Shown piece after piece: positions 1 through 9,173 of a stretch of DNA of 64,000 nt. Numbering within the stretch: position 1 is the first letter of the stretch; each line of letters opens with the position of its first letter. The notes beneath the pieces were generated by a model. It had not been told where the DNA came from and ran no database searches. It worked only from the letters and a program-made list of their open reading frames with translations. The translations under genes and the position numbers were made by a program. This stretch comes from Salegentibacter mishustinae (lineage in GTDB: Bacteria > Bacteroidota > Bacteroidia > Flavobacteriales > Flavobacteriaceae): positions 372,001-436,000 of the forward strand of contig NZ_LLKN01000002.1 in assembly GCF_002900095.1 (NCBI RefSeq), in the 5' to 3' direction.

Positions 1-81
1 GGGATTAAATTATAAGAAACTTTCCCTTGAAAAGAATGTCTTTGAGGCACTTCACATAAATTTTAATATCTTGATAAGAGA

Positions 82-104
82 ATGCCGGCTTAGGCAGCCG
101 GCAT
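82..104 (-). terminator. Hairpin after the DUF3078 gene
   Basis: A perfect 9-bp inverted repeat (ATGCCGGCT / AGCCGGCAT, 5-nt loop) begins three bases past the stop codon of the minus-strand DUF3078 gene. The T-tract that follows is weak (TTCTCTTATC), so termination may be partial. It could also serve a plus-strand transcript entering from outside the window. Confidence 0.6.
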
Positions 105-106
105 CT

Positions 107-1129
107 TTAAAATTCGTAGACGAGGCCCACGCCAAGCATTTGTTTAAACTGAACCCTGGGCCCGGTTGTTTCCAATTCCCCGTCCCCATTAGTATCTTCT
201 TTAAACTTTACATCGTCGTCGTATCGCAAGTGAGAACCAACATTGGCTTTTATAAAGTCGTTTACTTTTAAGTTCACATTTAGCTGCCATTCCACATCGA
301 TATTTCCAAATTTGTTCAGGTAATCTGAATACAGACTCAACTGGTTATCCAGCTCAACATTTTCAAAAACTTCTTTTGAGAAATCGCTGGTGACCAGGAA
401 TCCAAATTCTGTTCTCACTTTTTCTCCTTCTTCCACAATATTGCCAAGCGTATCCCGAACTGCACCGGTAACACCAAACATTCCTTCATTGGCCAACCTT
501 TGGTCTAAAACAAAAGTTGATTTTTGGGTAACAGGAGAAATATATACTTTAAGATCTTCTACAGGATCTGAATATTCACTACCAATACCCAGAAATAGAT
601 AGCCGGGAGCCATAAATTTAGAGATGGGACTATCGGCATCAGGATATTTGTACCCGTTAGTAAATTGGGTGTTAAAGTTAAATTTTGCGGAGTAAAACCA
701 ATTGGAGATCGAATCTTTTCTATACCCGAAAGAAGAATTGAAACGCAATTCATCTTCAGTTTTTCTAAGTTCCTGGCCTTCCTGGGAGTTAATCCCGTAA
801 CGCACTATTGCTTTATTCCGCCAATTGAGATCGTCCTTTTTATAATTTCTTTCCAGGTTACCATAAACTAATGCCGAAATTGAATTATTTCCCCCGGCAT
901 TCCAGTTAACAAAAGCTACCTCACTAAGGTTCACTCCAACTTCGTTTTTCTCTGTCCAAAAAGTAACCACAACAGAGTCTACCTGGGTTTCAGGCGGTAC
1001 TACTTTAAGAGAATCTGAAGGTTTTATTGTATCGCTATAATTGTCAGGATAGTAATCTGAAATTGAATTTTTTGCGGTTAAATTTAAGTGAATTAAGCAA
1101 GCTAAAAGACATAAGGCTTTGATTTTCAT
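107..1129 (-). CDS. DUF3078 domain-containing protein, probable outer-membrane/periplasmic protein
   Basis: The 340-aa product begins with a short hydrophobic signal peptide (about residues 1-19) and is then rich in aromatic, beta-strand-like stretches. The segment FVNWNAGGNNSISAL (about residues 73-87), the following LERNYKKDDLNWRN-type stretch and the C-terminal LGVGLVYEF ending are typical of the Bacteroidota DUF3078 family, whose function is unknown. An aromatic C-terminal residue and alternating hydrophobic strands suggest an outer-membrane barrel. It lies 31 bp downstream of dxs on the same strand and may share its transcript. A strong hairpin follows its stop codon. Confidence 0.8.
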   Translation of the reverse strand: MKIKALCLLACLIHLNLTAKNSISDYYPDNYSDTIKPSDSLKVVPPETQVDSVVVTFWTEKNEVGVNLSEVAFVNWNAGGNNSISALVYGNLERNYKKDDLNWRNKAIVRYGINSQEGQELRKTEDELRFNSSFGYRKDSISNWFYSAKFNFNTQFTNGYKYPDADSPISKFMAPGYLFLGIGSEYSDPVEDLKVYISPVTQKSTFVLDQRLANEGMFGVTGAVRDTLGNIVEEGEKVRTEFGFLVTSDFSKEVFENVELDNQLSLYSDYLNKFGNIDVEWQLNVNLKVNDFIKANVGSHLRYDDDVKFKEDTNGDGELETTGPRVQFKQMLGVGLVYEF

Positions 1130-1160
1130 TAGTTAATTAAGATTTTTCGGAATTGCAAAA

Positions 1161-2939
1161 CTAAAGATTTTGAACAAGAGAGACTATCTCTTCCTCAATA
1201 TATTGAACGTTAATTTTTGCAATTTCTTGTAACTCATCTATATTTCCCTGCTCGATGAATTCATCTGGCAAACCTAAATTTCTAATTTTCGCCTTATAAT
1301 CGTATTTTGCGGCAAATTCTAAAACCGCAGAACCAAAACCTCCGGTCACTACGCCGTCTTCTAAAGTAATAATCGCTTTATATTTTTTGAATACAGAATG
1401 CAAAACCTCTTCATCTAGAGGTTTTACAAAACGCATATCATAATGGCCTATCATTTCGTTTTTTACCTTTTTTATAGCTTTGGTGGCGTTTTGCAACATA
1501 TTGCCAATACTTAATACAGCAATTCTATCTCCTTGCTGTAAGCAGCGGGCTTTTCCTATTTCTATTTCTTCAAAAGGGGTTTCCCACTCTTCTTGAACTC
1601 CTCTTCCTCTTGGATATCTTATTGCCATAGGAAGCTTTAAATCAAGCTGCGCGGTATATAACAAATTTCTTAGTTCAGTTTCATTACTTGGAGCTGCAAT
1701 AATAATATTTGGAATACACCTTAAATAGGCGATATCAAAAACACCGTGGTGTGTGGCGCCATCTTCTCCCACGAGTCCTGCCCTATCCAGACAAAAGACA
1801 ACAGGAAGTTTTTGCAATGCGACATCGTGAATTACCTGATCGTAGGCGCGCTGGAGGAAAGTAGAATAAATAGCACAAAAAACCACAAACCCCTGGGTAG
1901 CCATCCCTGCTGAAAGCGTAACTGCATGTTGTTCGGCTATCCCCACATCAAATGCTCTTTCAGGAAATGCCTGCATCATAAACTTCAAGGAGCTTCCTGT
2001 AGGCATTGCGGGAGTAATTCCTATAATTTTTTCGTTCTTCTTTGCTAATTCTACCAGGCTTAATCCAAAAACATCCTGGTATTTTAAAGGAAGGCCGGCG
2101 GTATCATAAGTTAAAAGTTCACCGGTATCGGGTTTAAATTTCCCGGGGGCGTGATACTTTACCTGGTCTTCTTCAGCTTTTTTTAATCCTTTCCCCTTAG
2201 TAGTAATTACGTGCAGAAATTTTGGACCTTCAATTTGCTTCATTTGCTCAAAAACTTCCAGCAACCCGGTAATATCGTGCCCATCTACCGGACCAAAATA
2301 TTTAAAATTCAAGGCTTCAATAATATTGCTTTGTTTTGGCTTATAACCTACTCTTGCTTTGGTTAGGTATTGTTTTAAAGCTCCAACGCTGGGGTCTATC
2401 CCAATAGCATTGTCATTAAGAACTACTAACAAGTTAGCTTTGGTCACTCCCGCGTGATTTAATCCTTCAAAGGCCATTCCACTGGCAATAGAAGCATCTC
2501 CCACCACAGCGATATGCTGTTTACTGAATTCTCCCTGTAAATTTGAAGCAATTGCCATTCCAAGCGCTGCTGAAATTGCGGTTGAAGAATGCCCTACCCC
2601 AAAAGTATCGTACTCACTTTCTTCCCGCTTTGGAAATCCGCTAATTCCGTTTAATCTTCTATTGGTATGAAAATTTTCGCGCCTACCCGTTAGAATCTTA
2701 TGGCCGTAGGCCTGGTGACCTACATCCCAAACCAGGAGATCTTTAGGAGTGTTGAACGCATAATGCAAGGCAATAGTTAATTCTACCACCCCCAGGCTGG
2801 CACCAAGATGCCCTTCTTTGGTGGCTACTATGTCTATAATAAACTTACGCAGCGCGGTTGAAACTTCCTGTAATCTTTCTGGCGGAAGTTTTCGCAAATC
2901 TTCAGGTGAATGTATATCTTCTAAAATATTGAGATCCAT
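1161..2939 (-). CDS. dxs: 1-deoxy-D-xylulose-5-phosphate synthase
   Basis: This enzyme condenses pyruvate and glyceraldehyde-3-phosphate, the first step of the MEP isoprenoid pathway, and also feeds thiamine and pyridoxal synthesis. Visible family marks are EGHLGASLG (His44), the thiamine-diphosphate motif GDAS (147-150) with NDN (175-177), and DVGIAEQHA with the catalytic Glu in the pyrimidine-binding domain. The length of 592 aa is slightly shorter than the usual 620-640. I chose the ATG at 2939 rather than the in-frame TTG at 2948, because that TTG is part of the -7 promoter box TAACTTTG, which ends six bases before the ATG. The mRNA is therefore probably leaderless. Confidence 0.97.
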   Translation of the reverse strand: MDLNILEDIHSPEDLRKLPPERLQEVSTALRKFIIDIVATKEGHLGASLGVVELTIALHYAFNTPKDLLVWDVGHQAYGHKILTGRRENFHTNRRLNGISGFPKREESEYDTFGVGHSSTAISAALGMAIASNLQGEFSKQHIAVVGDASIASGMAFEGLNHAGVTKANLLVVLNDNAIGIDPSVGALKQYLTKARVGYKPKQSNIIEALNFKYFGPVDGHDITGLLEVFEQMKQIEGPKFLHVITTKGKGLKKAEEDQVKYHAPGKFKPDTGELLTYDTAGLPLKYQDVFGLSLVELAKKNEKIIGITPAMPTGSSLKFMMQAFPERAFDVGIAEQHAVTLSAGMATQGFVVFCAIYSTFLQRAYDQVIHDVALQKLPVVFCLDRAGLVGEDGATHHGVFDIAYLRCIPNIIIAAPSNETELRNLLYTAQLDLKLPMAIRYPRGRGVQEEWETPFEEIEIGKARCLQQGDRIAVLSIGNMLQNATKAIKKVKNEMIGHYDMRFVKPLDEEVLHSVFKKYKAIITLEDGVVTGGFGSAVLEFAAKYDYKAKIRNLGLPDEFIEQGNIDELQEIAKINVQYIEEEIVSLVQNL

Positions 2940-2945
2940 AGTAAG

Positions 2946-2978
2946 CAAAGTTAAGCTTTGAAAAGATATTTCTTACAA
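2946..2978 (-). promoter_or_regulatory. dxs promoter (TTG-N22-TAACTTTG), leaderless arrangement
   Basis: On the minus strand a TTG (2978-2976) is followed after 22 bp by TAACTTTG (2953-2946), a full match to the Bacteroidota -33/-7 consensus. The dxs ATG comes six bases later, so transcription should begin at or within a base or two of the start codon. Confidence 0.65.
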
Positions 2979-3037
2979 GGATTTCTTCAGAAGCTAATTT
3001 TATAATTTTTATCTTTCCGCAGAAATATTAATCTTCA

Positions 3038-3487
3038 ATGCTACAGCCTTACAACGACGAATATTTTATGCGAAAAGCCCTGGAAGAAGCCGAAAAAGCT
3101 TTTGAAAGAGGTGAGATTCCTGTAGGTGTTGTTGTAGTGATCAATAATCAAATTATTGCGCGCGGTCATAATCTCACCGAAACCCTTAACGATATTACCG
3201 CTCACGCTGAAATGCAGGCCATAACTGCTGCGGCCAGTTTTCTTGGCGGGAAATATCTAAAGGATTGCAGCATGTACGTTAGCCTGGAACCCTGCCAAAT
3301 GTGTGCCGGCGCTTTATACTGGAGCCAGATCTCGAAACTTATTTTTGCTGCAGAAGACGAGCAACGCGGTTATCGTAAAACCGGGGTTAAACTTCATCCT
3401 AAAACCGAAGTAAAATCCGGTATTCTGGCAGAAGAAGCTTCCTCTCTATTGAAGCGTTTCTTTATTGAAAGAAGAAACCTGAACTAA
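3038..3487 (+). CDS. tadA: tRNA-specific adenosine deaminase (nucleoside deaminase)
   Basis: TadA converts adenosine 34 of tRNA-Arg(ACG) to inosine, and some family members act on free guanine or cytosine. The 149-aa protein carries the zinc/catalytic motif HAE (56-58) and PCQMC (85-89, zinc cysteines 86 and 89). This is the standard cytidine-deaminase-like layout at normal length. It is divergent from dxs, with 98 bp between the two start codons. The assignment as tRNA deaminase rather than guanine deaminase rests on length and the PCQMC context. Confidence 0.9.
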   Translation: MLQPYNDEYFMRKALEEAEKAFERGEIPVGVVVVINNQIIARGHNLTETLNDITAHAEMQAITAAASFLGGKYLKDCSMYVSLEPCQMCAGALYWSQISKLIFAAEDEQRGYRKTGVKLHPKTEVKSGILAEEASSLLKRFFIERRNLN

Positions 3488-3615
3488 GTAAACCTTCCGT
3501 TAACGTTAAAGACTTGCTAACACCAAGTGTTATAATGCGTTAAAAGCTATTGCTAAACGACATTTTTTTTCAAAAATTTGACATTCTATAAAAATAATTT
3601 TCGTTTTACGCTTAT

Positions 3616-6600
3616 ATGGGAAATATTCACAAATTTTTAAAACTTACACTTCTTTTCTTATTTACAGGAATAACGGCAACTGCGCAGGTTACTCCCGGCA
3701 AAGAAGAACCTAAATCCCTGGAACATACTTTTTATGTTGCAGGAAATATTGGAAACGATCTTACCGGTGAAGGTCAAAAAATCCTAAAAGCTATTGTAGA
3801 AGCTTCTAAAAAAGATAAGGAAGCAACGCTTTTAGTGCCAGGGAATTTTCTTCCGCCTAAAGGCTTTGCTAAGAACGAAAACGAGCGTGAGACCCAGAAA
3901 CAATTTCTGCAAAAAAATTTACTAAATGCCGTTCAGGAATTTAATGGAACCGTAGTTTTTACTCCCGGGCAAAACGAATGGACAAAACAGGGACAGAACG
4001 CAATAGATGATCTGGAATCTTTTCTTCAGGATAACCAGTCTAACACAGAAGTTTGGCCAGATGATGGTTGCCCTATAGAAAGTGAAGAAATCTCCCCAGA
4101 GGTAATTCTGGTAACTGTAGACACCCAATGGTATTTAGAAAACTGGGACGAACACCCAAATATGAACGCTAAATGTGATATAAAAACCAGGGAACGCTTT
4201 TTTGCAGAGTTTAAAGATGATATTAAAGATGCACACGGAAAAACTATCATTGTATCTATGCAACACCCGGTAATGAGCAATTCAAAAAGATCTTTTACCG
4301 AAAAGATTGGAGGTTTTTCTCCACAGGATTATCAAAATAAAGAGCATAGGTATTTGCGAGGTAGGTTAGAAACTCTGGCCAGCCAGTTTGATAATGTGGT
4401 GTTTGTTTCAGGAAAAGATCAAAATCTTCAATTTTTAGAAGACGACGGTATTCCACAAATTATAAGCGGAAGTGCCGGAAAGCCCGAAAAACTTAGCATT
4501 AGGAAAGAAAATGAACACTTTGGGACTACTAAAAGTGGTTATGCTAAATTAAAACTCTATAAAAATAACCAAACGCTGGTTGAATTCTTCACTATAGAAA
4601 ATAACGAAAATCCCATTTTCAGCAAAACGATTAAAAGCGACGAACCTAACTGGGATGAAATTGATTTTAAAACAAAAGAGGAAATTGGGGATACCATTAG
4701 TGCTTCTATTTACACCGAAGAAGAAACTGATAAATCGGGCTTATATAAATCGCTTTTTGGAGATTTTTACAGGGACGTTTATAGTACAAAAATAAAAGCT
4801 CCTGTACTATTTCTTGATACGTTAGACGGTAACCTTGAACCGCTAAAAGAAGGTGGTGGTATGCAATCGCGTTCCCTGCGATTTATTGCAGACGACAAAA
4901 ACGAATTCACCATACGCGCACTAAAGAAAAGCGCTACCCGTTTCCTCCAATCTGCAGCTATAAAAGATCATTATATAAAGGATTATATAGAAAATACAGT
5001 AGCACAACGCTATGCTTTAGATCTCTTTACCACGGCGCATCCTTATGCTCGATACTCTTTAAAACACATTAACGACTTACTTGAAATAAATGCCGGTAAA
5101 CCACAAATATTCTATATCCCAAAGCAAAAAGCGCTCGGACTGAATAATGATGAATATGGAAATGAACTTTATATGCTTGAAGCTCATGTAGGTGATGAAA
5201 ATAAAGAATTTGAAAAATTTGGTTCCCCTGAAGATATCATTAGTACTCGAGATCTTTTAGCAGAATTAAGAGAGTCTAAAAATATAAAGGCAGATGAAGA
5301 AAAATTTATAAAAAATCGATTGGTAGATATGCTAATTGGTGATTGGGATAGGCATTATGACCAATGGAGATGGGCCTTGCATACTCAAAGCGATGGCACC
5401 AAATTTTACAAACCAATCCCAAGGGATAGGGACTTTGCATTCCCAAATTACGACGGTTTTATTCCAGACTTAGTGAAACTGGGCTTGCCAATTGTGAGAA
5501 AAATGGAAACCTACGACGATAACGTAGATAACGTAAAATGGTTTAACCTTTCTGGTTATCCTTTAGACCAGCGATTGTTGAAAACTTCTGATTGGGAAGA
5601 TTGGCAGGAGCAGGTAGAATTTATTCAATCTCAACTTACCAACGAAGAAATAGAAACTGCTTTTGAAGCTTTGCCCGAAGCAGTTCAGGATGAAACCATA
5701 GAAGATATTAAAGCACACCTTAAGGCCAGGAGAGATAATTTAGGCGACATTGCTCAGCGGTATTACAACTACCTCCAGGAATTCCAGGTATTCTCCGGAA
5801 CCGAGGAAGATGATGTTTTTAATATTGTAAGAAAAGAAAACGGTATTACTGCTATAGAGATGATTAATGAGGATGGAAAAAAAGTCTTCAGTAAATCTTA
5901 TAATTCTGAAGCTACCGATGAGATTTGGGTCTACGGGCTTGATGGTGATGATACTTTTAAAGTTACCGCGGATGGAGAAAATCTTATTAGAATAAATGTT
6001 ATTGGCGGGGAAGAAAATGACATTTACGATTTTGAAAATACTCGACAAATTAAGTTGTACGATCATAAAAGCAAGGAAAACACCATTACAAATCCAAAGT
6101 CTAAAAAATGGTTGGTAGATGATTACGAGATCAACACCTACGACCCAGATAAGCGCAAGCAAAGTGAGAATAAAATTATGCCTCATGTAGACTATAATGG
6201 TGACGAAGGACTTTCCCTTGGGCTAAAAGACACCTACACAACTTACGGGTTAACTAATAATCCGTTTAACACACAACATAGTTTTGATGCTTCTTACTAT
6301 TTTGCCACAAATGGCTTCGAGGTAGGCTACAGGGGTGAGTTCGCACATATTTTTTATAACTGGAACCTTGGAATAGATGCTCGTTATACTAGCCCTAATT
6401 TTGCTTTAAACTACTTTGGTAAAGGCATAGAATCAGAAAATTTACGAGACAGTTTTGGGCGTGATTATAACCGTGTAAGGATCGAGCAATGGGAGTTTGC
6501 ACCATCACTTATTTGGCGGGGAAAATCTGGCGGAAGCTTTTACGTAAAGCCAATGATACAATCTAAGGAAGTATCTTATGACGAAGAACGTTTTATAGCC

Positions 6601-7206
6601 GATGCTTTTTCTGAAGAGAACGACCTTTTTAATCAGCAGCTTTATGCCGGTGGGGAATTAAACTATCATTATGAGAACAGGGATAACCCGGCATATCCTG
6701 CTCGCGGATTTGAAGCAGATATTACCACGGGTTACAAAACTAATATTGACGAATACAATAATGAATTCGCCTATATAAGTCCGTCTCTAGCCATAGATTA
6801 TCCATTACACGAAAGCGGAATCGCTGTTCTGGCCACCAAAATAGGTGGAAAAGTTATTTTTGGTGATAATTACGAATATTACGATGGAGCCATTCTTGGG
6901 GGAAATTCAGATTTAAGAGCCTACCGATGGGAACGTTTTAATGGGAAACAATCTTTCTACCATTCTACCGATCTTAGAGTTGGGCTAAGCCGATTTAAAA
7001 CGAATTTCATTCCGTTGCAAATTGGGGTAAGCGCAGGCTTCGATTACGGTCGTGTGTGGGCTGAAGGTTCCACTTCAGAACAATGGCGAAATAATTATGG
7101 TGGATCTATCTGGATTAATGGCTTTAGCGCTTTTACCGCAAACACAGGATATTATTATGGTGACGATGGGGGAAGATTAACCTTCACTTTCGGGTTCAAA
7201 TTCTAA
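3616..7206 (+). CDS. Large surface protein: degenerate metallophosphatase domain, kinase-like segment, C-terminal BamA/D15-like beta-barrel
   Basis: The 1196-aa product has a signal peptide (1-24, ending TATAQ). Residues 35-300 follow the calcineurin-like metallophosphatase family of Bacteroidota, but the metal-binding blocks are altered. GDxG is GNIG (43-46), GDN is GNF (76-78), GNHDW is GQNEW (118-122), HHP is QHP (216-218) and GHEH is GKDQ (266-269). The domain is therefore probably inactive. A middle part has SRSLRF (418-423) with IRALKK (433-438), GDWDRH (575-580) and PRDRDFAF (602-609), resembling the lysine, catalytic loop and metal-Asp of atypical kinases of the CotH/FAM20/HipA kind. 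From about 855 on, strands ending in TFTFGFKF fit an outer-membrane barrel. The kinase reading is inference. Confidence 0.75.
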   Translation: MGNIHKFLKLTLLFLFTGITATAQVTPGKEEPKSLEHTFYVAGNIGNDLTGEGQKILKAIVEASKKDKEATLLVPGNFLPPKGFAKNENERETQKQFLQKNLLNAVQEFNGTVVFTPGQNEWTKQGQNAIDDLESFLQDNQSNTEVWPDDGCPIESEEISPEVILVTVDTQWYLENWDEHPNMNAKCDIKTRERFFAEFKDDIKDAHGKTIIVSMQHPVMSNSKRSFTEKIGGFSPQDYQNKEHRYLRGRLETLASQFDNVVFVSGKDQNLQFLEDDGIPQIISGSAGKPEKLSIRKENEHFGTTKSGYAKLKLYKNNQTLVEFFTIENNENPIFSKTIKSDEPNWDEIDFKTKEEIGDTISASIYTEEETDKSGLYKSLFGDFYRDVYSTKIKAPVLFLDTLDGNLEPLKEGGGMQSRSLRFIADDKNEFTIRALKKSATRFLQSAAIKDHYIKDYIENTVAQRYALDLFTTAHPYARYSLKHINDLLEINAGKPQIFYIPKQKALGLNNDEYGNELYMLEAHVGDENKEFEKFGSPEDIISTRDLLAELRESKNIKADEEKFIKNRLVDMLIGDWDRHYDQWRWALHTQSDGTKFYKPIPRDRDFAFPNYDGFIPDLVKLGLPIVRKMETYDDNVDNVKWFNLSGYPLDQRLLKTSDWEDWQEQVEFIQSQLTNEEIETAFEALPEAVQDETIEDIKAHLKARRDNLGDIAQRYYNYLQEFQVFSGTEEDDVFNIVRKENGITAIEMINEDGKKVFSKSYNSEATDEIWVYGLDGDDTFKVTADGENLIRINVIGGEENDIYDFENTRQIKLYDHKSKENTITNPKSKKWLVDDYEINTYDPDKRKQSENKIMPHVDYNGDEGLSLGLKDTYTTYGLTNNPFNTQHSFDASYYFATNGFEVGYRGEFAHIFYNWNLGIDARYTSPNFALNYFGKGIESENLRDSFGRDYNRVRIEQWEFAPSLIWRGKSGGSFYVKPMIQSKEVSYDEERFIADAFSEENDLFNQQLYAGGELNYHYENRDNPAYPARGFEADITTGYKTNIDEYNNEFAYISPSLAIDYPLHESGIAVLATKIGGKVIFGDNYEYYDGAILGGNSDLRAYRWERFNGKQSFYHSTDLRVGLSRFKTNFIPLQIGVSAGFDYGRVWAEGSTSEQWRNNYGGSIWINGFSAFTANTGYYYGDDGGRLTFTFGFKF

Positions 7207-7220
7207 AAAAATACTACTTT

Positions 7221-7257
7221 TTTCCACACACCTGTGGAAACACTATTGTGGAAAACA
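7221..7257. repeat. TTTCCACA/TGTGGAAA inverted repeat plus a further copy
   Basis: Just after the surface-protein stop, TTTCCACA (7221-7228) and TGTGGAAA (7233-7240) form an 8-bp hairpin with a 4-nt loop. A further TGTGGAAAA lies at about 7247-7255. With the preceding Ts, the first copy reads TTTTCCACA. As a hairpin it may end the upstream transcript. As nonamers they resemble DnaA boxes. The roughly 150 bp that follow are very AT-rich and contain the pair TTTAGCGT / ACGCTAAA. Confidence 0.45.
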
Positions 7258-7408
7258 AATAGTTTTAAACTTAAAGAAATTATTAATTCAAGTAATATTT
7301 AGCGTAAAACACTAAAATTCAGTTAATTATTAACGCTAAACCCTAAGCTATTATAATTTAAGATTTTAGGTAAGGAAATTGGATTTAAGGAGATAAATAG
7401 ATATAAAA

Positions 7409-8638
7409 ATGTCTCCAGATATAAACCTTATTCATAACCTGTTGCAAGCGATAATGCTTATTCCGTTTTTGCACCTGTTGAATCAATATATTTTTAAAAA
7501 GATTAGTGAAAAGCACGATTTTTTCTCAGCCAACCTGATGAATAAATTGTTCTATTACCACCTAATCTTTGCCGGAATTTATTATACCTATGCGTTCTTT
7601 AACCCATCCGATTCTAAAAGGTATTTTAGAGTACCGGGGAAAGAAGGTAAAACCTGGGACGGCTTTTTAGAAACCGGTACTTCCTTTATAGATTTTATCT
7701 CCTATCCGTTTATTAATTTCTTCGGATTCAGTTACGAAATGATGATGCTGCTTTTTAGCTGGATTGGCTTTATGGGCTTTGTTTACGCCTATTTATTTTT
7801 CAAAGAAAACATTGCGATAAATATCAAAATATTCAAAAAAATAGATTTTTTAGTACTGATTCTTTTCCTACCCAATATGCACTTCTGGACGGCTTCTTTA
7901 GGCAAAGGCGCACCTATTTTTCTGGGATTAATGTTATTTGCTTATGCACTTAGAAAACCCAAAAACAGGATTATTAGCTTAAGCCTGGGATCACTCCTGG
8001 TATTCGCCATTAGACCACATATGTTCTTATTACTGGCCGGTGCAGGGATGTTGAGTATATTTATAAATAAGAACCAGATAAGCTTAAAGCAAAAAGCCAT
8101 TTTCGTGGGGGCCATTACAGGCGTTTTATTGCTTTTTCACAAGCAAATTCTTGAAGTAGTAAACCTTGGAAATTCTCAAAACTTAATCGCCGATTTTCTT
8201 TCTTTTACCGAAAACAGGGCGAAAGATTTGGATAATGCGACTTCAGGAGTACCAATGACTGACTACTCAATTATTGAAAAGTTCTTTACGTTTTGGTTTA
8301 GACCTTTATTTTTTGATGCGCCGGGAATTCTTGGAGTGATCGTATCTATAGAGAATTTTATCTATTTACTGTTGTTCGGAAAGTTGTTTAAAAAGAGCTT
8401 CTTTGGATTTCTAAAAACAGCACCGGGACACGTAAAACTAAGCCTGATCTTATTTTTCACCACCTCTTTCGCAATGACTTTTGTAATGTCTAACCTGGGA
8501 ATAATTTTAAGACAGAAATCTATGATCATGTATTTCTTGTTTTTTGTGATTTATTATTTCCTGGCTTACGAAAAAGACACCGTTTTCAGATTAAAACAAG
8601 AGGTGACTGGAAGAAAACCATTGGCAAGAGCTGCCTAA
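7409..8638 (+). CDS. Polytopic inner-membrane protein of unknown function (polysaccharide-polymerase-like layout)
   Basis: The 409-aa protein is strongly hydrophobic, with roughly nine to ten predicted membrane segments. A central loop holds the conserved-looking stretch NMHFWTASLGKGAPIF and then IRPHMFL. This arrangement recalls EpsG/Wzy-type polymerases and related glycan-assembly membrane proteins, but I cannot assign a family with certainty. A good ribosome site, AAGGAG, lies about 15 bp before the ATG. It stands alone, with 200 bp of AT-rich DNA upstream and a convergent gene downstream. Confidence 0.6.
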   Translation: MSPDINLIHNLLQAIMLIPFLHLLNQYIFKKISEKHDFFSANLMNKLFYYHLIFAGIYYTYAFFNPSDSKRYFRVPGKEGKTWDGFLETGTSFIDFISYPFINFFGFSYEMMMLLFSWIGFMGFVYAYLFFKENIAINIKIFKKIDFLVLILFLPNMHFWTASLGKGAPIFLGLMLFAYALRKPKNRIISLSLGSLLVFAIRPHMFLLLAGAGMLSIFINKNQISLKQKAIFVGAITGVLLLFHKQILEVVNLGNSQNLIADFLSFTENRAKDLDNATSGVPMTDYSIIEKFFTFWFRPLFFDAPGILGVIVSIENFIYLLLFGKLFKKSFFGFLKTAPGHVKLSLILFFTTSFAMTFVMSNLGIILRQKSMIMYFLFFVIYYFLAYEKDTVFRLKQEVTGRKPLARAA

Positions 8639-8675
8639 TTGTTCATTAATGTCATGCGGACTTTAATGCTGAAAG

Positions 8676-9146
8676 TTATTCCCAGAATTCATCTTCCCAA
8701 AGGCCACAGGAAATTTCTTTCTCGTGGTGTTCCTGAATATGCTGAAGTTCTTCGGTTGAAGCTACTTCCTGGATTTTATTAAAAAGCACCCGCTCTTCAA
8801 ACCTGATATGGCCTTCCAGATCATTCTGAATCTTTTCCAATGTAAGCGCTATTTCATTCTTCTGAAGAAATAATGAGGCAAGATGCTCGTGCTCTTCCAG
8901 CGCCTGTTTTACCAAATCATTTTCAGCACCCAAAACTGGAAAAACATATTTTTCTTCAATTTTAAAATGCTCTTCTAACTGGTTTTCCCAAAACCAATCG
9001 GTATAATTTTTAATTCGCTGCGGTTCGATTCCTTTTTCAATACCTTTTCTAATATTCCAGCATAACAAAAGGCTTTGGTGGTGCTCCCTGCTTAGCGGCT
9101 GAATGGCTTTATGCCTTTTTATAGGTTTGCCTTTTGGTGGTATCAT
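8676..9146 (-). CDS. Hemerythrin/HHE cation-binding domain protein
   Basis: The 156-aa soluble protein is alpha-helical with the histidine/glutamate pattern of HHE domains: REHHQSLL near residue 20, EEHFKIEEKYVFP in the second helix, EEHEHL in the third and HIRFEERVLF in the fourth. Such proteins bind a di-iron centre and are linked to oxygen, nitric oxide or redox sensing and repair. It sits 27 bp downstream of a VOC protein on the same strand, so the two are probably co-transcribed. The exact role is unknown. Confidence 0.85.
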   Translation of the reverse strand: MIPPKGKPIKRHKAIQPLSREHHQSLLLCWNIRKGIEKGIEPQRIKNYTDWFWENQLEEHFKIEEKYVFPVLGAENDLVKQALEEHEHLASLFLQKNEIALTLEKIQNDLEGHIRFEERVLFNKIQEVASTEELQHIQEHHEKEISCGLWEDEFWE

Positions 9147-9173
9147 AATATGAAAAGTTGAAATAACAAAGAT

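Noticed and set aside
1-70. Possible gene end or open frame entering from the left edge
   Set aside because: Frame 1 ends after GIKL-stop, which could be the tail of a plus-strand protein, but four residues are too few to support a call.
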